A DNA stretch of 64,000 nt from Cytophagaceae bacterium (GTDB lineage Bacteria > Bacteroidota > Bacteroidia > Cytophagales > Spirosomataceae): the NCBI GenBank assembly GCA_027486845.1, contig JAIXOL010000021.1, forward strand, positions 1 to 64,000, in the 5' to 3' direction. The notes beneath the pieces are model-generated. The model saw only the letters and a list, made by a program, of their open reading frames with translations, was not told the origin of the DNA and ran no database searches. This document shows, piece by piece, positions 40,571 to 48,733 of the stretch. Every line of letters starts with the position of its first letter. The stretch's first letter is position 1. A program made the translations under genes and the position numbers.

Positions 40571-42124
40571 TCATTTCAACTTAGCCACATTGCTCATCAC
40601 ACTTTCATTCTGCAAACGGTCAAGAGCCGTAACTACATAAATATAGTTTTTCTCTTGATTTAAGGTTTTATCTGTAAAACTCAAAATGCCTTCGTTTCTG
40701 ACAATCTGTAAAATTTTTGCAGGATTTTCGAGGTTTATTTGCTCATTGTCTTCAAAACGATAAATTACAAACGCATTTACTTCGTCGCCGTCTTTGGGTG
40801 GAGCTGAAGGTAATTCCCACATAATAACTACACCCAAATCTGCAATTTTACGAATCTTAAGATTCTGCGGAGCATTCGGTGGTATTTTGTCTTTCCACGG
40901 CATTGTGGGCATAAGTGCAGGATAATAATATAGTTTTTTCAAAGAATCATTGACTGATAACTCATTATTAATCAGTTGTTTAGAGCTAAAGAATATGCTG
41001 CCAGAAATCTGTTGTTTTGTGCGATTATAGCGAATCTGACGAGGAATTTGATTGACTTTATTCCAACCAATTTCTTTGCCACCAGCCTTTACTCGATACA
41101 CACCATGTCCGATATAAAGATGGCGACCAAATGAGTTTTTTGTCCACCAATCTGTCATTACTTTGTATGGAACTTTGTCAAACTCAAAACTAAAATAAAT
41201 TTGGGGTGTGATATAATCGAGCCAGCCTTCTTTTGCCCATTTACGGGTATCGGCATATAAATTATCGTACGATGGTTGTCCACCTTGTGTGTCCGAACCA
41301 ATTGGGTCAGTTGAAGCATTTCGCCACACTGCCGATGGACTAATGCCAAATTTTACTTTTGGTTTTTCACGTTTAATGGCCTCGCTGACGTTTTTTACAA
41401 TCATATCAACATTAAATCTTCGCCAATCTTCTATATTTTTAAAGCCATTGCTGTATTTTTTGAAAGTATCTTCATCACGAAGTTTCTGATTTGGCTCGGT
41501 GTAAGGATAAAAATAATCATCGAAATGAATACCATCAACATCATAGTTGCGTACAATTGTCACCACTACGTCCGTTATATAATTTCGCACTTCTGGAATA
41601 CCCAAATTGAATAATTTATAGCCAGCATAAGTCAAAAACCATTCGGGTTTGGTTTTCGTTATATGTTCATCCATGATGCTTTTTGATGCCTTATGCACAC
41701 CTCGATTCATATTGAGCCACGCATGAAACTCCAAACCTCGTTGGTGAGTTTCTTGAATCATAAATACCATTGGGTCGTAATAAGGTTCGGGTGCCTTTCC
41801 TTGTTCGCCCGAAAGCCATTCGGACCAGGGTTCTTTGCCACGGGCATAAAAAGCGTCGGCAGCAGCACGAACTTGTACCAGCACGGCGTTCATACCGTAG
41901 CTTTTTTGTTTATCGAGTATGGTTCTAAATTCTTGTTGTTGCGTTTCAGAACTAAGACCTTTTCGCGACGGCCAGTCGATGTTATCAACCGTTGCCACCC
42001 AAACCCCACGGAATTCACGCTTTGGGCCAGCCGGTTTTGAAACTATCTGTTGGGTAACCTTTTTACTGCATCCACTAAGGAAAGCGTAGATTATTAAGCA
42101 AAAAACAGCTTTTTTGAAGTGCAT
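40571..42124 (-). CDS. family 10 glycosylhydrolase-like lipoprotein (GHL10/DUF187)
   Basis: A lipoprotein of about 517 residues with lipobox LSGC (Cys18) when started at ATG 42124. The frame extends 28 codons further, but those lack signal character. The GHL10 TIM-barrel (about 35-370) is marked by FRGVWVATVDNIDWPSRKG, YGMNAVLVQVRAAADAFYARG, PYYDPMVFMIQETHQRGLEFHAWLN, YDVDGIHFDDYFYPY and FGISPSAVWRN. A C-terminal fibronectin-type III-like domain (about 420-515) follows. It probably hydrolyses a cell-wall or surface glycan. Confidence 0.88.
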   Translation of the reverse strand: MHFKKAVFCLIIYAFLSGCSKKVTQQIVSKPAGPKREFRGVWVATVDNIDWPSRKGLSSETQQQEFRTILDKQKSYGMNAVLVQVRAAADAFYARGKEPWSEWLSGEQGKAPEPYYDPMVFMIQETHQRGLEFHAWLNMNRGVHKASKSIMDEHITKTKPEWFLTYAGYKLFNLGIPEVRNYITDVVVTIVRNYDVDGIHFDDYFYPYTEPNQKLRDEDTFKKYSNGFKNIEDWRRFNVDMIVKNVSEAIKREKPKVKFGISPSAVWRNASTDPIGSDTQGGQPSYDNLYADTRKWAKEGWLDYITPQIYFSFEFDKVPYKVMTDWWTKNSFGRHLYIGHGVYRVKAGGKEIGWNKVNQIPRQIRYNRTKQQISGSIFFSSKQLINNELSVNDSLKKLYYYPALMPTMPWKDKIPPNAPQNLKIRKIADLGVVIMWELPSAPPKDGDEVNAFVIYRFEDNEQINLENPAKILQIVRNEGILSFTDKTLNQEKNYIYVVTALDRLQNESVMSNVAKLK

Positions 42125-42267
42125 TGAAATACTTTTTTGTAAATTTTGTTCAAAATTAGAGAAAAATTTAACCCAAAGGTTATTTTTTGTTACTTTTGCT
42201 ACATTCATTTAGTTTTTAGAAATTCTATCTGAAAGTAAAAGTTTAGATAAGGAGTTTTGAGTTAAAA

Positions 42268-42309
42268 TTCACTCATTCAAAACGAGCGGCGTTCCGCTTC
42301 ACTCATTCA
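42268..42309. repeat. GC-rich repeat unit bracketed by a 12-bp direct repeat
   Basis: TTCACTCATTCA at 42268-42279 and again at 42298-42309, enclosing 18 bp with AGCGGCGTTCCGC. The enclosed block is one unit of the 29068 family (reverse orientation). The layout looks like an insertion with target duplication. Confidence 0.7.
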
Positions 42310-42318
42310 TTTTATCCT

Positions 42319-43074
42319 GTGAAAGAATACGGAAGTAATATTCAAAAATTAACAGACTACATCGTGAGTCTGCCCGAACGTGAACAACGCACAAAATATG
42401 CTCATATTTTGATTGAATTGATGCGTCAGATACACCCAAATATGCGTGAAGGAATTGACTATTCAAAAAAACTTTGGGATGACCTTTATGTTATCGCCAA
42501 TTTTGACTTGGATGTTGATAGTCCTTTTCCGCCACCACCAAAAGAAATTTTGGGTAAAAAGCCAATGACCGTTCCCTACAATCAGCATCAATTGAAGCAC
42601 CGTTTGTATGGCCGAAATTTGGAATTACTGGTTGTAAAAGCCTTAATAACGCAAGATTATGATGAACGCAAAGCGTTTATTTCGTATATGGTTCGTTTGA
42701 TGAAGAGTTTTTTTCAAGTTTGGAACAAAGACACTATTGAAACAGCTGACTGTTTACAGCAGATTCTTGAATTGTCTGGCTTTAAACTTCAACAAGAAAT
42801 CGACGACCTTCGCCGTGACGGTTTAATGGAATCTTCGCCGAGAGATGGAAGTAGTAATCGTCAACGTACACAACATAATCAATCGCAAGGCGGAAATAAT
42901 AACTACCAGTTTAGAGATAATCGTGGTGGAGATCGTGATAACCGTGACCGTAATCGTAGTGGTGGAGATAGAAACGACCGAAACAAAAATTTCGGAAGCG
43001 GAGGTTATAAACCAAGTAACGACCGTAACGATAGAAATAATAATAAAAATAATAATAATCGCAGACCGAGATAA
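42319..43074 (+). CDS. DUF4290 domain-containing protein
   Basis: A 251-residue protein starting at GTG 42319. DUF4290 occupies about 1-165 (YIVSLPEREQRTKYAHILIE, IHPNMREGIDYSKKLWDDLY, NQHQLKHRLYGRNLELL). It is a helical domain restricted to Bacteroidota, with unknown function. The tail from about 172 is low complexity, rich in Asn, Arg, Asp and Gly (NRDRNRSGGDRNDRNKN), as in RNA-binding or condensate-forming tails. 127 nt ahead of murA on the same strand; co-occurrence with murA is common in the group as I recall. Confidence 0.85.
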   Translation: MKEYGSNIQKLTDYIVSLPEREQRTKYAHILIELMRQIHPNMREGIDYSKKLWDDLYVIANFDLDVDSPFPPPPKEILGKKPMTVPYNQHQLKHRLYGRNLELLVVKALITQDYDERKAFISYMVRLMKSFFQVWNKDTIETADCLQQILELSGFKLQQEIDDLRRDGLMESSPRDGSSNRQRTQHNQSQGGNNNYQFRDNRGGDRDNRDRNRSGGDRNDRNKNFGSGGYKPSNDRNDRNNNKNNNNRRPR

Positions 43075-43078
43075 TTCT

Positions 43079-43199
43079 TTAGTTCTGAGTTCTGAGTTCT
43101 GAGTTGAAAAAACAACTCTCAAAACATTTTAGAACTTGGTATTTTAGCAATAAACCGCTTAAAACTCAGAATACAGAACTCATAATTCAGAATTTAAAA
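43079..43199. repeat. GTTCTGA repeat arms between DUF4290 and murA
   Basis: A tandem TTCTGAG word (three copies from 43083) on the left and complementary ACTCAGAATACAGAACTC words on the right. The same words form arms at 56857-56929. They can fold on each other across the gap. Confidence 0.55.
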
Positions 43200-43201
43200 A
43201 A

Positions 43202-44506
43202 ATGGCATCATTTAAAATTACAGGAGGACTAAAACTAAAAGGTGAGATTGTTCCGCAGGGAGCAAAAAACGAAGCATTACAGATTATATGTGCAGTTTTG
43301 ATGACCAAAGAACCCGTAACGATTCATAATATCCCCAATATCCGTGATGTGAATAAACTCATGGAATTACTCGAAGATATGGGCGTTCGTCGCAGTAAAA
43401 TTGGCGAAGGTTCTTATCGTTTTCAAGCCGATGAAGTGAATTTTTCTTACTTTGAAACCGAAGAATATAAAGAAAAAGCAGCTTCATTGCGTGGCTCAAT
43501 TATGCTTTTGGGGCCAATGTTGGCACGTTTTGGCAAAGGGAAAGCTCCACGCCCAGGCGGAGATAAAATTGGTCGTCGTCCGTTGGATACTCACTTTACT
43601 GGTTTTCAAAAACTCGGTGCCGAATTTATCTACGATCAAAATGATGCCTTTTACACAGTTGATGGATCAAAACTTAAAGGTGCTTATGTGTGGATGGACG
43701 AAATTTCTGTAACAGGAACTGCCAATGTTTTGATGGCAGCAGCAATGGCAGAAGGTACGACCACTATCTACAATGCTGCCTGTGAGCCTTATCTACAGCA
43801 GTTGTGCAAAATGCTCAACCGTATGGGAGCAAAAATCAGCGGAGTTGGCTCAAATCTTCTTACGATTGAAGGAGTGAACGAATTGAGTGGTTGCGAGCAT
43901 ACGATGTTACCTGATATGATTGAGATTGGTAGCTTCATTGGTTTGGCAGCCATGACTCAATCAGAGATTACGATTAAAAATTGTCAGATTCCAGAACTCG
44001 GTATTATTCCTGATGTATTTAAGAAATTGGGTATTAAAATAGAATTTCGTGGCGATGATATTCATATTCCTGCCCAGACTCACTATGAAATTAGTTCATT
44101 GATTGATGGTTCGATTCTGACGATTTATGATGCTCCGTGGCCAGGATTTACCCCCGATTTGATTTCGATTATTTTAGTAACGGCTATCCAAGCTAAAGGT
44201 GCGGTATTGATTCACCAAAAAATGTTTGAAAGCCGCTTATTCTTTGTTGATAAATTGATTGAAATGGGTGCCCAAATTATTTTGTGTGATCCACACCGTG
44301 CAAACGTGATTGGATTGAATCGTGAGCATAATTTGCGTGGAATCAGAATGACATCGCCTGATATTCGTGCGGGGGTTTCTTTGTTGATTGCAGCACTTTC
44401 TGCGGATGGAACAAGTACGATTGATAACATCGAGCAAATTGACCGTGGCTACCAAGACATCGACAAACGTTTGAATGCGATTGGTGCAGAAATTGTTAGA
44501 ATATAG
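43202..44506 (+). CDS. murA: UDP-N-acetylglucosamine 1-carboxyvinyltransferase
   Basis: A 434-residue enzyme for the first committed step of peptidoglycan synthesis (enolpyruvyl transfer from PEP). It shows N-terminal GGLKLKGEIVPQGAKNEALQ with catalytic Lys22-Asn23, GSIMLLGPMLARFGKG, and C-terminal NLRGIRMTSPDIRAGVSLLIAAL. In the active-site loop the usual GGCxIGxRP reads GGDKIGRRPLDTH: Asp121 replaces the catalytic, fosfomycin-binding Cys (Cys115 in E. coli). Asp at this site is known from other bacteria to keep activity and give intrinsic fosfomycin resistance. Confidence 0.96.
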   Translation: MASFKITGGLKLKGEIVPQGAKNEALQIICAVLMTKEPVTIHNIPNIRDVNKLMELLEDMGVRRSKIGEGSYRFQADEVNFSYFETEEYKEKAASLRGSIMLLGPMLARFGKGKAPRPGGDKIGRRPLDTHFTGFQKLGAEFIYDQNDAFYTVDGSKLKGAYVWMDEISVTGTANVLMAAAMAEGTTTIYNAACEPYLQQLCKMLNRMGAKISGVGSNLLTIEGVNELSGCEHTMLPDMIEIGSFIGLAAMTQSEITIKNCQIPELGIIPDVFKKLGIKIEFRGDDIHIPAQTHYEISSLIDGSILTIYDAPWPGFTPDLISIILVTAIQAKGAVLIHQKMFESRLFFVDKLIEMGAQIILCDPHRANVIGLNREHNLRGIRMTSPDIRAGVSLLIAALSADGTSTIDNIEQIDRGYQDIDKRLNAIGAEIVRI

Positions 44507-44544
44507 TTTTTTGAGTCAACGGGCGAAAGTTCCTAAACACAGAT

Positions 44545-44580
44545 AAAAAATGGGTTGTTTCGGCAATCCATTTTTTGTTT
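44545..44580 (+). terminator. terminator of murA
   Basis: AAAAAATGGGTTG pairs with CAATCCATTTTTT (13 bp with one G-U) around TTTCGG, followed by GTTT. Confidence 0.88.
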
Positions 44581-44644
44581 AAGATCTAAGTTGCTAATTT
44601 TTTGCTTAAAGGTTAAAATATTTTGAAAAATTTTCGACTTGTGT

Positions 44645-44675
44645 TTTGGATTTAAAAATTAAAATTCTACCTTTG
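44645..44675 (+). promoter_or_regulatory. Bacteroidota promoter of tRNA-Leu
   Basis: TTTG (44645-44648), exactly 19 nt, TACCTTTG (44668-44675), ending 17 nt before the tRNA. Full consensus for the vegetative sigma of Bacteroidota. Confidence 0.85.
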
Positions 44676-44692
44676 CATTCCCAAAGCGATTT

Positions 44693-44776
44693 GCCCGGAT
44701 GGCGGAATTGGTAGACGCGTTGGTCTCAAACACCAATGAGGTTACACTCGTGCCGGTTCGACTCCGGCTCCGGGTA
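44693..44776 (+). tRNA. tRNA-Leu (anticodon CAA)
   Basis: 84 nt. The acceptor GCCCGGA pairs with TCCGGGT (first pair G-U), with discriminator A. The D-arm carries GGCGGAATTGGTAGACGCG; the anticodon stem TTGGT/ACCAA encloses loop CTCAAAC with anticodon CAA. A long type II variable arm (TGAGGTTACACTCGT) and T-arm CCGGTTCGACTCCGG follow. CCA is not encoded. It decodes UUG. Confidence 0.97.
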
Positions 44777-44780
44777 CTTA

Positions 44781-44815
44781 AAAGCTCTTAAATCAATGAT
44801 TTAAGAGCTTTTTTA
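44781..44815 (+). terminator. terminator of tRNA-Leu
   Basis: AAAGCTCTTAAATCA pairs with TGATTTAAGAGCTTT, with extra T residues following. Immediately after the tRNA. Confidence 0.85.
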
Positions 44816-44909
44816 ATTAGTAATAACCTATTGTTAATTTTTCTCGCCATCTGAAATTTAGAAACCTTTCCTATATCTATCATTGAGTGTTTTTTTGAAA
44901 TAAAAATAT

Positions 44910-46112
44910 TTACACCTCATCAAACAAATGCTCTAAAACAAAAGAAAATGTGCCCAAAAAGCCTGCTGATTCGTCAAGTTGAGAGGTATTGACCGATAGC
45001 CTAGTTTTAAATTCACTCAAACAGTATTTATTTATAGCTTGTTCAATCGGAATTGTGATGAACTTATCAGCTTTGGCCAAAAGACCATCTACCAAAATCA
45101 ATTCGGGATTAAACAAATGTACGGCAATTGATAGGGCTTTGCCCAGTTCAGTTCCGATTTCATTGAGTAAATCTATACAAAGTTCATCGCCAGAATGAGT
45201 AGCGGCAATAATCATATCTTCGTTAACCGACTCAATATCTCCTTTCGTAAGTTGAACAATCTTTGAAACTCGACCATCTTGTAATTCTTCTTTTACTCGT
45301 TTAATAAGCACTTGGGCTGTGGCAACAGTTTCTAAACAACCAATTTTTCCGCATGAACAGAGTTCGCCCGCACCACGTACTTGTATATGTCCGAGTTCGC
45401 CCGTAAAACCAGATGTTCCATTAAAAACTTCACCATCAATCAGAATTCCCAAGCCTACTCCCCAGTCGATATTGATTGCCAGTACATTATTAAAATCATG
45501 AGCCAAACCGAAGCGTTTTTCACCTAAAGCGATGGCTTTTGCATCGTTTAGGGTATAAGAAGGCACATTGAAATATTCGCTCATCTGTATATTAATGGCT
45601 TTACCTTCGCTGGTTGGGTATGAGAAATTATTCCCAGTTTCTTTATCAATCAAGCCTGGCATACAGATTCCAATACCTAAGACTTTTTCGATAATAATGC
45701 CTTCTTTTTTTAGAAATTCAATTGTATTTTCTAAAATAAATGTACCATAAGCGGCATTATTTTCGATTTGAAGTTTAAATTTTTTCTTTGCACAAATCTC
45801 ATTTTTAAGATTATATATGATGATAGTACTATCAAATTTATTGATAAGCCAAGTCAAAATATAACCATGATTGGAGTTCAGTCCATAAAGCACAGGTTTT
45901 CTCCCCGATTTTGAATTTCCAGTTCCGACCTCAGTAAGCCAACCTTCTTGCATTAATTCAATAAAAAGAACATTGACCGAAGGCGGACTTGAATGTAGTG
46001 TTTTACTTAAATCTATGATTGTATTTGAGCCATTGAGATATAATTCTTTTAAAAGTTGTTGTTTTAACTTATTTTTTTTTATTTCAACGACAGATTCTTT
46101 TGTTTCAAGCAT
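44910..46112 (-). CDS. ROK family transcriptional regulator
   Basis: A 400-residue NagC/Mlc/XylR-like protein. The N-terminal winged HTH (about 15-70: KQQLLKELYLNGSNTIIDLS, SPPSVNVLFIELMQEGWLTE) is followed by a ROK sugar-kinase-like domain with ATP-phosphate loop and GELGHIQVRGAGELCSCGKIGCLE (zinc Cys cluster, about 245-268). It binds DNA and probably releases it on sugar binding. No sugar operon is adjacent; the gene is monocistronic and divergent from an M28 peptidase gene. Confidence 0.92.
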   Translation of the reverse strand: MLETKESVVEIKKNKLKQQLLKELYLNGSNTIIDLSKTLHSSPPSVNVLFIELMQEGWLTEVGTGNSKSGRKPVLYGLNSNHGYILTWLINKFDSTIIIYNLKNEICAKKKFKLQIENNAAYGTFILENTIEFLKKEGIIIEKVLGIGICMPGLIDKETGNNFSYPTSEGKAINIQMSEYFNVPSYTLNDAKAIALGEKRFGLAHDFNNVLAINIDWGVGLGILIDGEVFNGTSGFTGELGHIQVRGAGELCSCGKIGCLETVATAQVLIKRVKEELQDGRVSKIVQLTKGDIESVNEDMIIAATHSGDELCIDLLNEIGTELGKALSIAVHLFNPELILVDGLLAKADKFITIPIEQAINKYCLSEFKTRLSVNTSQLDESAGFLGTFSFVLEHLFDEV

Positions 46113-46312
46113 ATTTACGAAAAGTTTTTATTTAACAAAGATATATTTTTTTTGAGAATACTAGTAATAAAAATAATATTTAGTATAATTTGATTTTTTA
46201 AAAAAATATTTTTTCAAAAAAATACTTTTCTATTTTCCAAACATACTGTCAAACTCACCAAATTTTACTAAATTGCCTAATTATTTAACTAAACCTGCCT
46301 TAATTAATAAAC

Positions 46313-47674
46313 ATGAAAAAAAACATAATTCTCCTTCTTTTTTGCTCTTTTTCAGCTTTTTCTCAAGAAAGCGATTCGCTCGTTATCCGAAAAATATATA
46401 ATGAAATCCTTTCTAAAGGAGAAGCTTACAAAACACTTACATATTTGAGTAAAAAAATTGGGCCGAGACTTAGTGGCTCGGATGGAGCGGCAAAAGCTGT
46501 TCAGTACACCAAGAAAGTAATGGAAGAATATGGCTTTGAGCGAGTGTTTTTGCAAGATGTGATGGTCCCTCATTGGGTGCGTGGCCAGAAAGAAGTAGCA
46601 TTTGTCGAAGTAGGCAAACAAAAAACAAATATACCAATCGCTGCATTAGGTGGCTCAATTGGTACGCCATCAACTGGAATAAAGGCTGAAGTGATTGAAG
46701 TAAAAAGTTTTGAAGAATTGGAAGCACTCGGAACTGGGAAAGTGAAAGGAAAAATTGTGCTATTTAATCGCCCAATGGATCCAACAAAAATCAATACTTT
46801 TGATGCATATAGCGGTGCAGTAAATCAACGTGGGGGTGGTGCTTCACAAGCTGCAAAATATGGAGCAGTTGGTGCAATTGTACGTTCTATGACAACCTTG
46901 CAAGATGATAATCCGCATACAGGTGGTATGCGTTATGCCACGGGTGTACCGATGATTCCGACGGCAGCTATTAGTACCAATGGTGCAAATTTATTGAGTA
47001 AAATGCTTAAGGAAAATCCTAAATTGCAGTTTTACTTCAAACAAAGTTGTGAGTCTTTGCCCGATGCTCCATCGCATAATGTGGTTGGTGAAATCAAGGG
47101 AACAGAAAAGCCAGACGAAATAATTGTAATTGGTGGACACCTTGATTCATGGGATTTGGCTGAAGGTGCACAGGATGATGGAGCAGGCTGTGTGCAGTCA
47201 ATTGAAGTTTTACGTGCTTTGAAAGCATTGGGAATTAAACCAAAACGCACAATCAGAGTAGTTATGTTTATGAACGAAGAAAATGGTCTTCGTGGTGGAA
47301 CAAAATATGCCGATTTAGCTAAGCAAAATAATGAAAAACATATTGCCGCTATCGAATCTGATAATGGAGGATTTACGCCAAGAGGTTTCGGAATGGTCGG
47401 AACAGACTCTCAAATAGCTAAGGTTACGGTTTATAAAAACCTCCTTTCAGCTTATGATTTGAAAGAAATTGGTCGTGGAGGTGGTGGTGCTGATATTGGC
47501 CCTTTAGGTCAGCAAGGCACTTTATTGATTGGTTTTAAACCAGATTCGCAGCGTTATTTTGATTTCCATCATGCAAAAACTGATACACTTGAAGCTGTAA
47601 ATGAGCGTGAACTAAATCTCGGAGCAGCTTCAATGGCCGCCTTGGTTTATTTACTTGATAAATACGGGCTCTAA
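46313..47674 (+). CDS. M28 family zinc aminopeptidase, exported
   Basis: A 453-residue protein with signal peptide (about 1-17, FSAFS/Q), an inserted PA domain (about 130-235) and an M28 catalytic domain. Metal and catalytic residues are visible: His and Asp in GGHLDSWDLAEGAQDDGAG, Glu-Glu in MNEENGLRGG, Asp in IESDNGG and the final His in FDFHHAKTD. It probably trims peptides in the periplasm or outside. Length and order match Bacteroidota M28 proteins. Confidence 0.93.
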   Translation: MKKNIILLLFCSFSAFSQESDSLVIRKIYNEILSKGEAYKTLTYLSKKIGPRLSGSDGAAKAVQYTKKVMEEYGFERVFLQDVMVPHWVRGQKEVAFVEVGKQKTNIPIAALGGSIGTPSTGIKAEVIEVKSFEELEALGTGKVKGKIVLFNRPMDPTKINTFDAYSGAVNQRGGGASQAAKYGAVGAIVRSMTTLQDDNPHTGGMRYATGVPMIPTAAISTNGANLLSKMLKENPKLQFYFKQSCESLPDAPSHNVVGEIKGTEKPDEIIVIGGHLDSWDLAEGAQDDGAGCVQSIEVLRALKALGIKPKRTIRVVMFMNEENGLRGGTKYADLAKQNNEKHIAAIESDNGGFTPRGFGMVGTDSQIAKVTVYKNLLSAYDLKEIGRGGGGADIGPLGQQGTLLIGFKPDSQRYFDFHHAKTDTLEAVNERELNLGAASMAALVYLLDKYGL

Positions 47675-47679
47675 ACAAG

Positions 47680-47722
47680 TTACGATTTACGAATTATTAT
47701 TTCTACAATTCGTAAATCGTAA
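47680..47722. terminator. 16-bp perfect inverted repeat between convergent genes
   Basis: TTACGATTTACGAATT (47680-47695) and AATTCGTAAATCGTAA (47707-47722). It is shared by the M28 peptidase (+) and TIGR02757 (-) genes. U-tracts are weak, so it may be a bidirectional end-of-transcript structure or a repeat. Confidence 0.6.
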
Positions 47723-47740
47723 TTCTGAAATTGCAAATCT

Positions 47741-48511
47741 TTACATATATCCCTCAACACCCAATCCAAATAGTGCAAAATCATATTTTACTGGGTCGAT
47801 TGGATCGAGTTGTTTGAGATTTTGCGTTAGTTCCACGGCAGTTTGCCAGTCGGGTTTTGGACGGGTAATCAGACCTAGTTTTCGAGCGACACGCTCAACA
47901 TGAACATCGCAGGGGCAAACTAACTGCGATGTTTTTATTTTGTCCCAAATCCCAAAATCAACACCTTTATTGTCTTTTCTGACCATCCAACGCAAAAACA
48001 TATTGATTCGTTTACAAGAAGAATTGCGGGCAGGAGTAGCCACGTGCTTGCGTGTACGGATTGGATAATCTTCTAAACTAAAAAATACGTTTTGGAAATT
48101 TCCTAAACCAGCTTTAATGTCTTCATCATCAGGTTTTAGACCAACCAAAAAGGCATTTTCAAGAGTATCATTTTTTGTATAAAAATCTTTGAAAAACTCT
48201 AAAAAATAGAGCGTATCGGTGGCATTAAAGGTACGATGCTTGAAGGCAAGAAAGCGTTTGAGGTCAGAATCTTTGTGGTTTTTGATGAAATCATAGGGAG
48301 CATAGTCCATCAAGTCGATAAGCTCGTTGCATTTATTAATTATGGTTTTCCGCTGTCCCCATGCGAGGGTTGCGGCAATAAAACCTGTGATTTCTATGTC
48401 TTGTTTTTTGTTAAATTGATGCGGAATACTAATTGGATCATGTGGAATAAAGTTAGGTTGATTAAACAACTCATACTTTTCATTCAGTAAATCAATAATG
48501 ATTTGCGACAT
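47741..48511 (-). CDS. TIGR02757 family protein
   Basis: A 256-residue protein of the TIGR02757 family: PNFIPHDPISIPHQFNKKQD, ITGFIAATLAWGQRKTIINK, RKHVATPARNSSCKRINMFL, RWMVRKDNKGVDFGIW, CPCDVHVERVARKLGLITR. The fold resembles HhH-GPD DNA glycosylases in its helical part, but no activity is established. A 49-residue membrane peptide gene lies 4 nt upstream on the same strand. Confidence 0.9.
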   Translation of the reverse strand: MSQIIIDLLNEKYELFNQPNFIPHDPISIPHQFNKKQDIEITGFIAATLAWGQRKTIINKCNELIDLMDYAPYDFIKNHKDSDLKRFLAFKHRTFNATDTLYFLEFFKDFYTKNDTLENAFLVGLKPDDEDIKAGLGNFQNVFFSLEDYPIRTRKHVATPARNSSCKRINMFLRWMVRKDNKGVDFGIWDKIKTSQLVCPCDVHVERVARKLGLITRPKPDWQTAVELTQNLKQLDPIDPVKYDFALFGLGVEGYM

Positions 48512-48515
48512 TATT

Positions 48516-48665
48516 TTAAGATTTTATCTTCTTCAAAATCCAAACAATTGTATTTGATATCCACGAGAAAACGGCTAATATGGCAGTAAATAAAAAGCCA
48601 AATAAAGTAATGAAGGGATATAAGACGGCAAATAAAACCGTCCAAATTTTTGACTTTGTTTGCAT
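48516..48665 (-). CDS. 49-residue two-TM small membrane protein
   Basis: ATG at 48665 to TAA at 48516: MQTKSKIWTVLFAVLYPFIT, LFGFLFTAILAVFSWISNTI, VWILKKIKS. Hydrophobic hairpin with Lys at both ends. It ends 4 nt before the TIGR02757 ATG, so the two are likely co-transcribed. The family is not recognised. Confidence 0.6.
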   Translation of the reverse strand: MQTKSKIWTVLFAVLYPFITLFGFLFTAILAVFSWISNTIVWILKKIKS

Positions 48666-48733
48666 GAAAAGAGTAAAATGAAATTAGAAAAATTTAATCC
48701 CACTATGGACTTATGAAGGCCGACTGTGAAATA

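Noticed and set aside
40433-40663. Plus-strand frame across the repeat cluster after the BASS gene
   Set aside because: It is a translation of dispersed repeats plus the antisense of the GH10-like gene.
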